DNA of 50,666 nt from Prevotella sp. (GTDB taxonomy: Bacteria; Bacteroidota; Bacteroidia; Bacteroidales; Bacteroidaceae), in assembly GCA_017538105.1 (NCBI GenBank), contig JAFYJN010000077.1, forward strand, positions 1 to 50,666, given 5' to 3'. Below are positions 15,107 to 24,242 of this stretch, piece after piece. The stretch's first letter is position 1; the number at the start of each line of letters is the position of its first letter. Position numbers and translations under genes: made by a program. Under the pieces are notes generated by a model, which was not told the origin of the DNA, made no database searches, and worked only from the letters and a program-made list of their open reading frames with translations.

Positions 15107-17119
15107 ATGAAAGGCAAACATTTTATAAGTCCTTCGTTCGACAGAATGCTTTATAGCGGCACCATGAAGCAAATTCTTTTATTGTTTGTTGTCGCAATAA
15201 TAATCTTCCTGATATTCTCTGTTGTAATACAATGGGGAGATGAAAAAAACAGCCTCACAGAGAACCTTTGGCAATTGTATTATAATTTTTCGGATTCTAA
15301 CCAGCAAGATAGTATTGATTCTGCTTTAGGATGGCGTAGGGTGGTAATGGCGATAGCAACATTTCTGGGAACTATCATCTTTGGAGGAATGCTGATTTCA
15401 ACATTAAGTAATATGTTGGAACGTCGTGTGGAACTCTATAGGAATGGGTTGACGCACTATTCTATGAAGAATCATATTGTGGTCATTGGTGCTGCCCCTA
15501 CTGCCATTGGAACTGTAAAACGCCTATTAGAAAAGGAAACAAATGCGCTCATTGCAGTATTGACCATGTCGGATGTTGATGAGGTACGACGCTCACTTAA
15601 TGCTCAATTAGGTGATGAAGCCATGAAACGCATTGTACTAAACTATGGTAGTCGTGATTCCATAGAAGATTTGACAGACATTTGTATTAGTTCGGCTAAA
15701 AAGGTGTATGTATTTGGTGAAGATAGTGAAGTTGATGGAAAAGAACAAATACATGACTCCTTAAACATCAAATGTGTAAAGATTATATCAGAATTACGCA
15801 AGGGTTGTAATGAACTACTTCCATGTATTGTCGCATTCGATTACCTCGCAACATATCATATCTACCAGTATGCAGATTTGGAAGATGACGTCAAACACAC
15901 CATAAAATTCATTCCGTATAATTTCAACGAGCTATGGGCTCGTAAGATGTTTGTGGGCATTCAGTACAATAATGATTCTGATAGACATGTTCTCCGGACA
16001 CCACTTGATTACCGTCCCATCACATCAGAAACATCTGAAGACTTCGTTCATCTTATTATTATAGGTCTTTCAAGAATAGGTGAAGCTATTGCATTAGAGG
16101 CGGCAAGGATCTGCCATTTTCCAAACTATCGCCAGAAGAAGACCAAGATTACTATTATCGATAATAATATGCAAATTGAAATGGACATCTTTAAACAAAA
16201 ATGTGGCGATTTGTTCAATTTATGTCGATGGACATATACAGATGTGTTCAATGCGGAAAATAATACGGCTGGCGGCATTTCTGATAAGTATCGACATCTA
16301 ATTACAGATGAAAATAATGCTGATTTTATTGATATAGAATGGCATTTTATTAATGGATATGATGCTAACAATCAGGTTCGTGAATACATAGAGAATTGTA
16401 TACATGATTCTCACTCAATAACGACAATTGCAATATGTTTAAACGAAACTCATAAATCTTTGCAAGCAGCCATGAACTTGCCTAATGCCGTTTATGAGAA
16501 TTCAATACCAGTCTTGGTGAATCAGCGTCAGACAGATTCCATGGTGAAGGCATTAAAGGTTGGAACTCGATATGCAAATTTATGGCCAATTGGTATGCTC
16601 ACTGAAGATTTGGAAGATCAGTTGACAACATTGATTAAATATGGCAAGCGCATCAATTATATCTATAACTACTATTATGCCAATGGAATATCCCCAGATA
16701 GCATTGATGATAATGTCGCGGCAGATCAATGGGAGGACGTTAGGATCTCCAAACGTTGGTCGAATATCTATTGTGCATCTACAATCTGGACAAAGCTTCG
16801 TAGTCTGACAGGTACGGACGAGGTGCAACCAACCAAAGAACAAATTGAAAGCCGTATAAGTATTCTTGCTCAGATGGAACATAATCGATGGATGGTTGAG
16901 GAGCTCCTACTTGGTTACAGGCCTGTCACTAAACAAGAAGATCAAGCAATAGATGATAATAGAACTCTGAAGTCTGTAAAGAAACAACAATACATCCATT
17001 ATGACATTCGGCCTTATGAAGGATTAAAGACCGATGAACATGGGAAAGATGTTCGTGAAAACGATAAGCTGATTGTCAGGAATATACCTCTTATTGCTTC
17101 TGACTCATTTGTGGTTTAA
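15107..17119 (+). CDS. CASTOR/POLLUX-like channel protein with TrkA-N and RyR domains
   Basis: 670 residues. There are two membrane segments, about 21-45 (ILLLFVVAIIIFLIFSVVIQW) and 76-100 (VVMAIATFLGTIIFGGMLI), followed by LSNMLERRVELYRNG...SMKNHIVVIG, which matches the junction of CASTOR/POLLUX-type ion channels. Two Rossmann (TrkA-N/RCK) modules follow, beginning at HIVVIGAAPTAIG and HLIIIGLSRIG. Near the C-terminus AQMEHNRWMVEELLLGYRP and IHYDIRPYEGL look like the RyR (ryanodine-receptor repeat) domain, which in prokaryotes is often attached to signalling proteins. Likely role: a membrane ion channel gated by a nucleotide or nucleotide-derived ligand. With TIR proteins in the same operon, an NAD-derived ligand is an attractive but unproven idea. 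Confidence 0.78.
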   Translation: MKGKHFISPSFDRMLYSGTMKQILLLFVVAIIIFLIFSVVIQWGDEKNSLTENLWQLYYNFSDSNQQDSIDSALGWRRVVMAIATFLGTIIFGGMLISTLSNMLERRVELYRNGLTHYSMKNHIVVIGAAPTAIGTVKRLLEKETNALIAVLTMSDVDEVRRSLNAQLGDEAMKRIVLNYGSRDSIEDLTDICISSAKKVYVFGEDSEVDGKEQIHDSLNIKCVKIISELRKGCNELLPCIVAFDYLATYHIYQYADLEDDVKHTIKFIPYNFNELWARKMFVGIQYNNDSDRHVLRTPLDYRPITSETSEDFVHLIIIGLSRIGEAIALEAARICHFPNYRQKKTKITIIDNNMQIEMDIFKQKCGDLFNLCRWTYTDVFNAENNTAGGISDKYRHLITDENNADFIDIEWHFINGYDANNQVREYIENCIHDSHSITTIAICLNETHKSLQAAMNLPNAVYENSIPVLVNQRQTDSMVKALKVGTRYANLWPIGMLTEDLEDQLTTLIKYGKRINYIYNYYYANGISPDSIDDNVAADQWEDVRISKRWSNIYCASTIWTKLRSLTGTDEVQPTKEQIESRISILAQMEHNRWMVEELLLGYRPVTKQEDQAIDDNRTLKSVKKQQYIHYDIRPYEGLKTDEHGKDVRENDKLIVRNIPLIASDSFVV

Positions 17120-17170
17120 TAAATACAAGGATCAATATGCATCCTTTTGAACAAGATACATACATGTAAT

Positions 17171-18337
17171 ATGAAATATGATATTTTCATAAGCTACTCA
17201 AGTAAAGACCAAGCGAAAGTTTCATCTTATGTGAGCTTTCTACGAAGGCATGGTTATTCTGTTTGGATAGATCAAGTGGGTATCTCTCATGGACATGAAT
17301 TTCCCGAAGAGATAACAAAAGCTATACAAAATTGTAGTATCTTATTATTCTTTTCCTCAATAAACTCGAATTCATCCAAGTGGGTAAAGAGAGAACTTGT
17401 TTTTGCTGATAAGCATAATAAAATGATCCTCCCCATTTGCCTCGACCCTTCAGAATATAACCAATCCCTTCAACTTCTATTATCTGGCGTTGAACACATT
17501 GAGGAGTTTTCCAAATCTGAGGAAGATGTAAAAAAAACTATTCTCATTTCTGTCGAACGTGAAATAGGAAATAAAGACCACCAAGAGTCGTGCCCTGTTA
17601 CCAAACAAGTATGTCCTATAGACGGTAGAAATAATAATACTTCTCCATTTGTTCAAGAGCAAATAAACGTGGCAAATAGCCGTTTGGCTTCAAAATATGA
17701 GATAAGATGTGAGGCTTTTGTCTTTACTGCCTTATGTGAAGCGATATGGTTGATAATAATAGGATGTTGTCTTATACCGATGGGTATACTATCACATACC
17801 TTTTCTTTATTTGTAAGTACAGTGGTGGCCTATTTTTTAGCGATGTATACTACACATCTCTCAACTAATTCTTCTTATGTACCCGGATGGTATAATAGAC
17901 ATCTGACAACATATGGTGCGTTAATATTAGCAATGGATTTTTTCATAACTGTGGCTTGCCTTAGTATTTCCAGCGCATTTAGCATAGACATTATTACATC
18001 ATTATTGTTTTTCTTTTGTTCCGTTTTAGGTTCCATCGGTATTATTTGTCTTTATAGACTTAGAAGACTGGGTTATTATATTTTATGGATAGATTCTGTC
18101 ATATTTGCAGCATCGTCTTATAACTTATGGTCAGATAATTTGAAATTAATTGGACCTGCAAGTCTATTTTTGTTATTTGTGTTTGCAATGCTTATTCTCA
18201 CATATACTTTAAAGCTTAGATTTAACGGGAGTTCGACGTGGGGGCTTCTATTTGGAAAAGAAAAGGATTCTGAAGATCAAGAACCAAGTATAGTTGAATT
18301 ATTTTTGATGAAAATATGGATAAATCTTTATAAATAA
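17171..18337 (+). CDS. TIR domain protein with six membrane segments (TIR-TM 1)
   Basis: 388 residues from ATG 17171; an upstream in-frame TTG at 17147 is less likely. Residues 1-140 are a TIR domain: KYDIFISYSSKDQ (box 1), GYSVWIDQVGI (BB-loop region) and SKWVKREL with E75 at the position of the catalytic glutamate of NAD-cleaving TIRs. After a polar linker about six hydrophobic helices follow (AIWLIIIGCCLIPMGIL ... LFLLFVFAMLILTYTL), so the TIR domain faces the cytoplasm from the membrane. By family knowledge TIR domains either cleave NAD or make cyclic-ADP-ribose-type signals. It is the fourth gene of the operon and has a sister, TIR-TM 2. Confidence 0.88.
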   Translation: MKYDIFISYSSKDQAKVSSYVSFLRRHGYSVWIDQVGISHGHEFPEEITKAIQNCSILLFFSSINSNSSKWVKRELVFADKHNKMILPICLDPSEYNQSLQLLLSGVEHIEEFSKSEEDVKKTILISVEREIGNKDHQESCPVTKQVCPIDGRNNNTSPFVQEQINVANSRLASKYEIRCEAFVFTALCEAIWLIIIGCCLIPMGILSHTFSLFVSTVVAYFLAMYTTHLSTNSSYVPGWYNRHLTTYGALILAMDFFITVACLSISSAFSIDIITSLLFFFCSVLGSIGIICLYRLRRLGYYILWIDSVIFAASSYNLWSDNLKLIGPASLFLLFVFAMLILTYTLKLRFNGSSTWGLLFGKEKDSEDQEPSIVELFLMKIWINLYK

Positions 18338-18387
18338 TTACGATTCACTTCTTATTTTATTTGTAACCGAACTAATGTAAATTTTAT

Positions 18388-18885
18388 ATGAATATAAGAA
18401 ACAAATATATTGACACCCTACTGAAAGATATAGACTATCACTCGATAATACTTCCTAAAGAGCATGATGGCTTCTTGCTTTCTCTGATGGTTATATCTTC
18501 ATATATAATTCAAGCTGATGGAAAGATCATGCATTCTGAATTAGAGTATTTGCGTGGATTCCTTGCCGAGAACTATGGCATAGAAAAGAAAGAGAAATAT
18601 ATAGGGCTATTATTGAATCTTTTTGAGGAATCAAAAAAGTATCCTCATGATGAATGGGTTTCAAAAATCAAGGAATGCGCCATAGAACTAACCCACTACA
18701 CTACAGAGGAACAAAGAATGCTTTTAATGTCATTCTTGATCAAGATAGTCAAAGCCGATAAAAAGGTGGAGTATACAGAAATGCAATCCCTCAAAGATGT
18801 TGCAACGTGGTTACAAGTCGACATTGCTCTTTCTGAAAGAATTGATAACTTAAAAAGAGAAGAAATATGGACATGGGGGATATAA
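18388..18885 (+). CDS. TerB-like protein
   Basis: 165 residues, all helical. It has two similar halves with acidic turns: SSYIIQADGKIMHSELEYLRGFL and FLIKIVKADKKVEYTEMQSLKDV, the repeated xADGxxxxxE pattern of the TerB (tellurite-resistance/DjlA-type) fold, which binds metal or membrane-associated partners. There are no membrane segments. Its 3' end overlaps the next gene (PrsW-like) by 19 bases, indicating coupled translation. TerB proteins are commonly linked to stress and defence gene sets with kinases; here it may bridge the kinase-AAA protein and the membrane components (inference). Confidence 0.75.
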   Translation: MNIRNKYIDTLLKDIDYHSIILPKEHDGFLLSLMVISSYIIQADGKIMHSELEYLRGFLAENYGIEKKEKYIGLLLNLFEESKKYPHDEWVSKIKECAIELTHYTTEEQRMLLMSFLIKIVKADKKVEYTEMQSLKDVATWLQVDIALSERIDNLKREEIWTWGI

Positions 18886-19649
18886 TCATTATGTTATTTG
18901 CAGGTCTTTTGCCCGCTATTCTACTCATTCTATATGTGAGGTATAGAGATAAACTGCATCCTGAGCCTTGGAGTAAAATCGCCAAGGGAGTTTTCTACGG
19001 AGTTTTATCTATTATCGTTTCATCCTTAATCTCGCTGATATGGGAACCACTTCCGTATCTAATGGGTTTTGGTTGGTTATATAACACCCCCATAGTTCGA
19101 GGAATCTTCATTTCATTTTATAACGCTGCCATTCCTGAAGAAACGGCCAAATTGTTCATGTTATGGCTTTTGCTGAGAAAGAACAAGGAGTTTAACCAGA
19201 ATATTGATGGCATCGTGTATGCAGTATGCATAGCAATGGGATTTGCTGGATTTGAAAATATCATGTACATATTCAAAGAGGAAGAAGGACCATGGCAAGC
19301 AGTTGCCATTATAAGAGCCCTTTTTGCCGTTCCTGGTCATTACATCTTTGGGGTTCTGATGGGGTTCTTCTATTCAATAGTCCATTTCCGTCCCAAAAAG
19401 TTTGGTAAGTATAAAAACATGATTTGGGTTGCCCCTGTTGTCGCTCATGGAGTATATGATTCCATATGTTTTATAGGGGAAGAACACTATGTGTTAGGTA
19501 CTCTGATATTCATACCATTGATATGGTTCTGCGTTAAAATGCACAAATTCTGCCTTAAGAGAGTAAAAAAGATGCTGTTGCTTGACGAAGACCGGGATGA
19601 CCTCTCGAAGTTTACGATGGCTATGAAAAAAGAAAATCCTGGCATATAA
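18867..19649 (+). CDS. PrsW-type intramembrane glutamic protease
   Basis: 260 residues with about seven or eight membrane helices. PrsW/CPBP-type motifs are in order: HPEPW near residues 31-35 after the first helix, EETAK at 91-95, GFAGFEN at 125-131, H158 in GHYIFG, and HGVYD at 194-198. This family cuts membrane-bound regulators within or near the bilayer. Start ATG 18867 lies inside the TerB-like gene; ATG 18873 is an alternative. In context it may release or activate a membrane-bound partner, perhaps one of the TIR-TM proteins that flank it in the operon (inference). Confidence 0.85.
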   Translation: MDMGDIIIMLFAGLLPAILLILYVRYRDKLHPEPWSKIAKGVFYGVLSIIVSSLISLIWEPLPYLMGFGWLYNTPIVRGIFISFYNAAIPEETAKLFMLWLLLRKNKEFNQNIDGIVYAVCIAMGFAGFENIMYIFKEEEGPWQAVAIIRALFAVPGHYIFGVLMGFFYSIVHFRPKKFGKYKNMIWVAPVVAHGVYDSICFIGEEHYVLGTLIFIPLIWFCVKMHKFCLKRVKKMLLLDEDRDDLSKFTMAMKKENPGI

Positions 19650-19715
19650 ACAATCGGTTTTGGAGAAAGTTTAAATCAGTTTTGTTTTTTCGAACATTAA
19701 TTCATTATTATATTT

Positions 19716-20630
19716 ATGGGTGAAGAAATCTTCATAAGCTATTGCAGAAAAGATCTTGCAAAAGCAAAGCAAATAAAAAAAGAAATTGAAAAAGCCACTT
19801 CTACCAGATGTTGGATGGATTTGGAAGGAATTGAAAGTGGTTCGCAATTTGAAGATGTCATTATTTCTGCAATTGATAACGCAAAAGTAGTATTATTTCT
19901 TTTGTCAGAAAACTCTATGGAATCGGAATATTCCCAAAAAGAGATTAGATATGCTTATAAAAAACGAAAGAAAGTTGTTCCTGTCAATATAGATGGATGT
20001 ACTCCAAATGGTTGGTTCCTTTTCACTTTTTCGGGAACGGATATAATTGATTATTCAGAACAAGATCAGAGAAATAAACTGATGAAGGATCTCGTAGAAT
20101 GGATTAATATAGGAACTGATTCTGATAATAATGATGATCCCCCCCCAACTCCCCCAAAGGAGGGGCTTTTGTCAAAGATATTTAACATAGCCCTTGTTGT
20201 ACAAGCCCTGCTTTTTGGAGGCATACTGATTTCGCTTTTGACTATGTATCGCATAGGTGTTGTCTACAATCACCCATTCGGAATGACAAGTTGTTTCAAT
20301 ATGTTATTATGCGTCTGTCTTTGTGGCACACTATATTTTACCTATCAATTGTATAAGAAGAAAAGAATGGCTTTTTATATTTTGTGCTTATTGGACGTTA
20401 TCGAAATACTATTGTTATGTGCACTTTGTTATCGTATTAGAGATGTCGCTTCTAACTACAAGTATTTCCCTTATGATGATCTAAATGAATTGGGACGTAG
20501 GATTCATTCATGGGGATTTCTTATGGGAACTTTCCTTATGGAATTCTGCGCATTCTTCCATATCGCAATAATGTCTCTTGTGCTATTCACAAAGATTCAA
20601 GGGAAGAGAATATGGGACAGATTGCATTAA
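19716..20630 (+). CDS. TIR domain protein with four membrane segments (TIR-TM 2)
   Basis: 304 residues. An N-terminal TIR domain (EEIFISYCRKDLAKAKQI, TRCWMDLEGIESGSQF, then SQKEIRYA with E76 at the catalytic-glutamate position) is followed by a Pro-rich linker (DDPPPTPPKEG) and about four membrane helices. The linker is encoded by a dispersed C-rich repeat (20138-20167), not by ordinary coding sequence. It resembles TIR-TM 1 in layout but is clearly divergent. Last gene of the operon; 34 bases separate its stop from the next ATG, where base composition jumps, so the operon probably ends here. Confidence 0.85.
   Translation: MGEEIFISYCRKDLAKAKQIKKEIEKATSTRCWMDLEGIESGSQFEDVIISAIDNAKVVLFLLSENSMESEYSQKEIRYAYKKRKKVVPVNIDGCTPNGWFLFTFSGTDIIDYSEQDQRNKLMKDLVEWINIGTDSDNNDDPPPTPPKEGLLSKIFNIALVVQALLFGGILISLLTMYRIGVVYNHPFGMTSCFNMLLCVCLCGTLYFTYQLYKKKRMAFYILCLLDVIEILLLCALCYRIRDVASNYKYFPYDDLNELGRRIHSWGFLMGTFLMEFCAFFHIAIMSLVLFTKIQGKRIWDRLH
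20138..20167 (+). repeat. C-rich palindromic repeat embedded in the TIR-TM 2 linker
   Basis: A run of eight C, then AACTCCCCCAAAGGAGGGGC, is translated in frame as DPPPTPPKEGL. A similar motif in opposite orientation (GAGGGGGTGTTGGGG, 26418-26432) occurs between genes. It looks like a dispersed intergenic-type repeat that landed in frame between domains. Confidence 0.55.
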
Positions 20631-20664
20631 TACAATACAAAATCAAACTCGATGAATAGTGCTT

Positions 20665-22779
20665 ATGAACGTTACGTTACTTAAGAAAAGCAGAAACAAG
20701 GAGGTAATCAATCGCCTTGAGTTGAGTGATATTGCCACTTTTATCAAGGAGGGCGCATCGGCAAAGGAGGTGAAACGCATTCGTGAGGTGTACCATTTGA
20801 TGAAACCCCGAAGACTGGAGGACGGACGGGTGACAGCAGAGGGATTGCCGGAGATCCAATTGCCACGCATCTGTTTTGCAGCTGAATATGTGAACAGGAA
20901 CAAGGCGCGGCAGATGGTGGCCTACAACGGGCTGGTGGTGCTGGAGCTGAATGGCTTGGAATCGTACGAGCAGGCTGTCGCTCTGAGGAACCAGGCCAGT
21001 AGGATGCCTGAGACGCTGATGGCGTTTCTCGGAGGGTCGGGCAGGAGCGTGAAGATAGTGTGCCGAGGAGAGCCGTTCGGAGGACAGTTGCCTCAGGATG
21101 AGGCTGACATCATGCAGTTCCACCTCAACCTGTACAATACGGCGCGAATGGCATACCAGAACCAGTTCCAGATGGACATCGAGTATCTGGAGCCGCGTTT
21201 GGACAGGACGGTCTATCTGAGTGCCGATCCGGAGATGTACTACCAACTGGATGCGAGGGCTTTTCTGGCTGACAGCAGGAAGCCGGAGCAGCAGGAGGCT
21301 GTCAGCATCAGCGACGAGAGCGACATGCTGATGCCTGGTCGTACCGTTGTCAGGACATACCATCTGAATTGGCTTGCCATCGTGAACAATGTGCTGGGCT
21401 ACTATTTCGACCTGCCCGACGAGGAACGTGAGATGACGTTGCTAATGAGGGTGGCAAAGGCTTGTCTCGACGAGGGTATCCCTATGGCGCATGCCCAGGG
21501 ATTGACGTTGTGCCATCCTGTGCTGGCGAGGGATGAGATGCTGGTGAAGAACGTCTTTTCGTCGATCTATTCCGTCACCCAGCAAGAGAGCTATAGGAAG
21601 AAGCACAAGATACGCCCCATGAAGAGCGTGCCCGAGGAAACCATCCAAGCCATGAGGACGGAGATTTTCCTGAATGCCAACTTCGATATGCGTAAGAACT
21701 TGTTGACGGGTGTTGCCGAATATCGCGAGAAGTTCTCTGACGACCAGGAGTTCAAGCCGTTGACAGAAGAGGTGCGTAACGATATGACACTCAGGGCTGT
21801 GGAGTTGGGGATAAAGGCGTGGGACAAGAACGTGAACCGCTTCATCGACTCCACCCGCATCGAGCAATATGACCCCGTGAACACCTGGCTCGACAAACTG
21901 AAGCCGTGGGATGGCCACGATTATATCGCCGATCTCGCCAAGCGTGTGCCCACTGACCAGCCGCATTGGGAAAAGTATCTCAAGATGTGGCTGACGGGTA
22001 TGGTCGCTCAGTGGCGGGAGAGCGACAAGCAGCTGACGGGTAACGCCCTCGTGCCGCTGCTCATCGGACGACAGGGCTGTGGAAAGACACGTTTCTGCAA
22101 AATCCTCCTGCCACCGGAACTGCGCGACTACTATAACGACAAGATCAACTTCAAGAATGAGTTCGACCTGAACATCGCCCTCACTTCGTTCGCGCTGATC
22201 AACATCGATGAGTTCGACAAGACCACGAAGGGCCAGCAGGTGGTGCTGAAGTATCTGTTGTCGTCGGCTGACGTGAAGTTCCGTCCACCTTACGGAAAGA
22301 CCATCAAGCAGTATCGCCGCTACACCTCGTTCATCGGCACCACCAACAAACGCAAGCCGCTGACTGATCCCACGGGTAGCCGCCGCTTCGTTTGTGTCGG
22401 TGTGACGGGACATATCGACTACGAGGACTCGCTCGACCATCGCCAACTGTTCGCCCAAGCCCTCCACTATTTCAATCATGGAGAGCGCTTCTGGCTGAAT
22501 GACGACGAGATTCAGGTACTCATCAAGGAGAACGAGCCCTATCAGCAGCTCTACACCCTCGAGGAGATGATAGCCGAGACGTTCCGCAAACCGAGACCCT
22601 CGGAGGACGCCCGCTGGCTCACCATCGACGAGATCAAGGAGGTGTTGTGCAATTGCTATGCCTCCTTCGACCCGGAAACGAGCAACATGGCGATGGGCAA
22701 CGCCCTGAATGACAGCCAGTTCTCGTTCGAGAGCCGTCGTGTGGGCGCAGGGAAAGAGTATAAGATGGTGGAGAAGTAG
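20665..22779 (+). CDS. VirE-N/VapE-like P-loop protein
   Basis: 704 residues from ATG 20665 (an upstream GTG at 20659 is less likely). The N-terminal about 300 residues resemble the VirE-N/BT4734-type primase-like region (VVLELNGLESYEQAVALRNQA, FLGGSGRSVKIVCRG). The C-terminal half is a VapE-type helicase/ATPase: LLIGRQGCGKTRF (Walker A), FALINIDEFDK (Walker B) and FIGTTNKRKPLTDPTGSRRF (sensor region). Such genes are widespread in Bacteroidetes, often on mobile elements, and are thought to act in DNA replication or primase-helicase roles. Codon use is much more GC-rich than the operon before it, suggesting separate acquisition. Confidence 0.82.
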   Translation: MNVTLLKKSRNKEVINRLELSDIATFIKEGASAKEVKRIREVYHLMKPRRLEDGRVTAEGLPEIQLPRICFAAEYVNRNKARQMVAYNGLVVLELNGLESYEQAVALRNQASRMPETLMAFLGGSGRSVKIVCRGEPFGGQLPQDEADIMQFHLNLYNTARMAYQNQFQMDIEYLEPRLDRTVYLSADPEMYYQLDARAFLADSRKPEQQEAVSISDESDMLMPGRTVVRTYHLNWLAIVNNVLGYYFDLPDEEREMTLLMRVAKACLDEGIPMAHAQGLTLCHPVLARDEMLVKNVFSSIYSVTQQESYRKKHKIRPMKSVPEETIQAMRTEIFLNANFDMRKNLLTGVAEYREKFSDDQEFKPLTEEVRNDMTLRAVELGIKAWDKNVNRFIDSTRIEQYDPVNTWLDKLKPWDGHDYIADLAKRVPTDQPHWEKYLKMWLTGMVAQWRESDKQLTGNALVPLLIGRQGCGKTRFCKILLPPELRDYYNDKINFKNEFDLNIALTSFALINIDEFDKTTKGQQVVLKYLLSSADVKFRPPYGKTIKQYRRYTSFIGTTNKRKPLTDPTGSRRFVCVGVTGHIDYEDSLDHRQLFAQALHYFNHGERFWLNDDEIQVLIKENEPYQQLYTLEEMIAETFRKPRPSEDARWLTIDEIKEVLCNCYASFDPETSNMAMGNALNDSQFSFESRRVGAGKEYKMVEK

Positions 22780-22809
22780 AGGGGCTAACTCTTCATATAT
22801 GCACCTGTT

Positions 22810-24066
22810 TTAGGATTCTAATAACCACTTCCAAACTGGGACGACACGAATGCTCTTTCCATTGGAAAGGGAAATGGAACTTTCGGTATCGCGAGAGATG
22901 ATGATGAGTTCCTGTAGGTTGAAGGCTTTGTCGAGTTTCTCTAATGCTTGGACTTCGCGCTTAGTGGTTTCATCGTCGCCGAGCCTGTAACAGGCCTGGA
23001 TGGCCATCTGCTTCTCTGGAACGAAGAAATCTACTTCAAAATCTTTATAATAGTAGTACAATTCTTCAGCATATTGCTTATAAAGATGAATGGCACAGAT
23101 GTTCTCCAACAAAGAAGTGTCTGGGTCGGTCAGGAAGATGTTGAGTAGGCCGTTGTCAATGAAATAATGCTTCTTGATGGTCTCTTTCTCTACGAACTTG
23201 GAACTATAGTTCTCTAGAGAAAAGACGAGGCAACTCTCGCGAAGAAATCTCACGAAGTCGATGATGCTTTGGACATTGGTACTGACACCTGTGGACTTTA
23301 CAAGGTTACTGATACGATTGTATGAGGTGGGTTGCTTGACGCAGTCTGCCATTCTGCGAACACACATTCGAACAGCCTCCTCATTACGAAGGTTGTTTCT
23401 GACAATGACATCACTCAATAGAATCTTTTTGAAAATGCCATTGAGCCATGACCGCTTATCAGTAACACTGGTTAATTCTGGGAATCCTCCGTAATAGAAA
23501 TAGGTGTTAAACGCCTTGGCCACCTCATCTTGCTGACGGGTGCTCTGCCAATTCTTACGCAGTTGTATACCTATGGCAGTAAGATATTCATGGAAAGAGT
23601 AAGTGAAAACTTGGTTCATCCAGAAGCGGCCGCCAAGGACGGTGGCAATGTCATGGCTCAGCATCTTGGCATTGCTGCCAGTGATGAAGACACGATACTT
23701 CTGATTGGCCAGACGTCGTGCAAAATGCTCCCAACCATCGACATTTTGGATCTCATCCAGGAACAGAATGGGCTGGTGGTCGGAGAGGGTACGATGGGCC
23801 TGTAGAATCAGGTCTAACTCTTCTTTGCTAATATCACTGATTCGCTCGTCATCGAAGTTGATATATACAATGTCTTCCAAATTGTGACCTTGTTGCAGCA
23901 ATTGCTTGGCACATTGGTATAGCAAGTAGGACTTTCCTGCCTGACGGACTCCCACAAATACATAATTACCATTCTCTTCGAAAGTGAACGGACGTTCTAC
24001 CAATGGAATCTGTGATACCACATCTTGGTACTCTAAAATCACCCTTCGTAGCAATTCTTTATCCAT
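22810..24066 (-). CDS. AAA-14/DUF4143 ATPase
   Basis: 418 residues. Walker A VGVRQAGKSYLL and Walker B QPILFLDEIQNV with VFITGSNAKML are the signature of the AAA-14 ATPase family. The second half matches DUF4143 (KEHYFIDNGLLNIFL-like segment, then YYKDFEVDFFVPEKQ with E-V-D-F, a restriction-endonuclease-like core often drawn for these proteins). Many copies occur in Bacteroidetes genomes; no precise function is established. A TATATTTG box lies at 24103-24096, 30 bases before the ATG, without a clear -33 box. It is convergent with the VapE-like gene and probably monocistronic. Confidence 0.88.
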   Translation of the reverse strand: MDKELLRRVILEYQDVVSQIPLVERPFTFEENGNYVFVGVRQAGKSYLLYQCAKQLLQQGHNLEDIVYINFDDERISDISKEELDLILQAHRTLSDHQPILFLDEIQNVDGWEHFARRLANQKYRVFITGSNAKMLSHDIATVLGGRFWMNQVFTYSFHEYLTAIGIQLRKNWQSTRQQDEVAKAFNTYFYYGGFPELTSVTDKRSWLNGIFKKILLSDVIVRNNLRNEEAVRMCVRRMADCVKQPTSYNRISNLVKSTGVSTNVQSIIDFVRFLRESCLVFSLENYSSKFVEKETIKKHYFIDNGLLNIFLTDPDTSLLENICAIHLYKQYAEELYYYYKDFEVDFFVPEKQMAIQACYRLGDDETTKREVQALEKLDKAFNLQELIIISRDTESSISLSNGKSIRVVPVWKWLLES

Positions 24067-24242
24067 TTCTTTGATAATAATAACCTATTTGGGTGCAAAT
24101 ATACAAATTTATATCAACATAATTGATAAAAATGCCGATTTTTTTGATTTATAATTGATAAAACCGTCATTTTGCGAGCGCTATACTCCAAATTGCTTGT
24201 GCTTGCTTTTGCGAATTAATGATTAATTAGATGATTACATGT

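Noticed and set aside
21442-22479. 345-residue frame antisense to the VapE-like gene
   Set aside because: The opposite strand has a fully recognisable P-loop protein. Long antisense frames are expected in GC-rich codon use.
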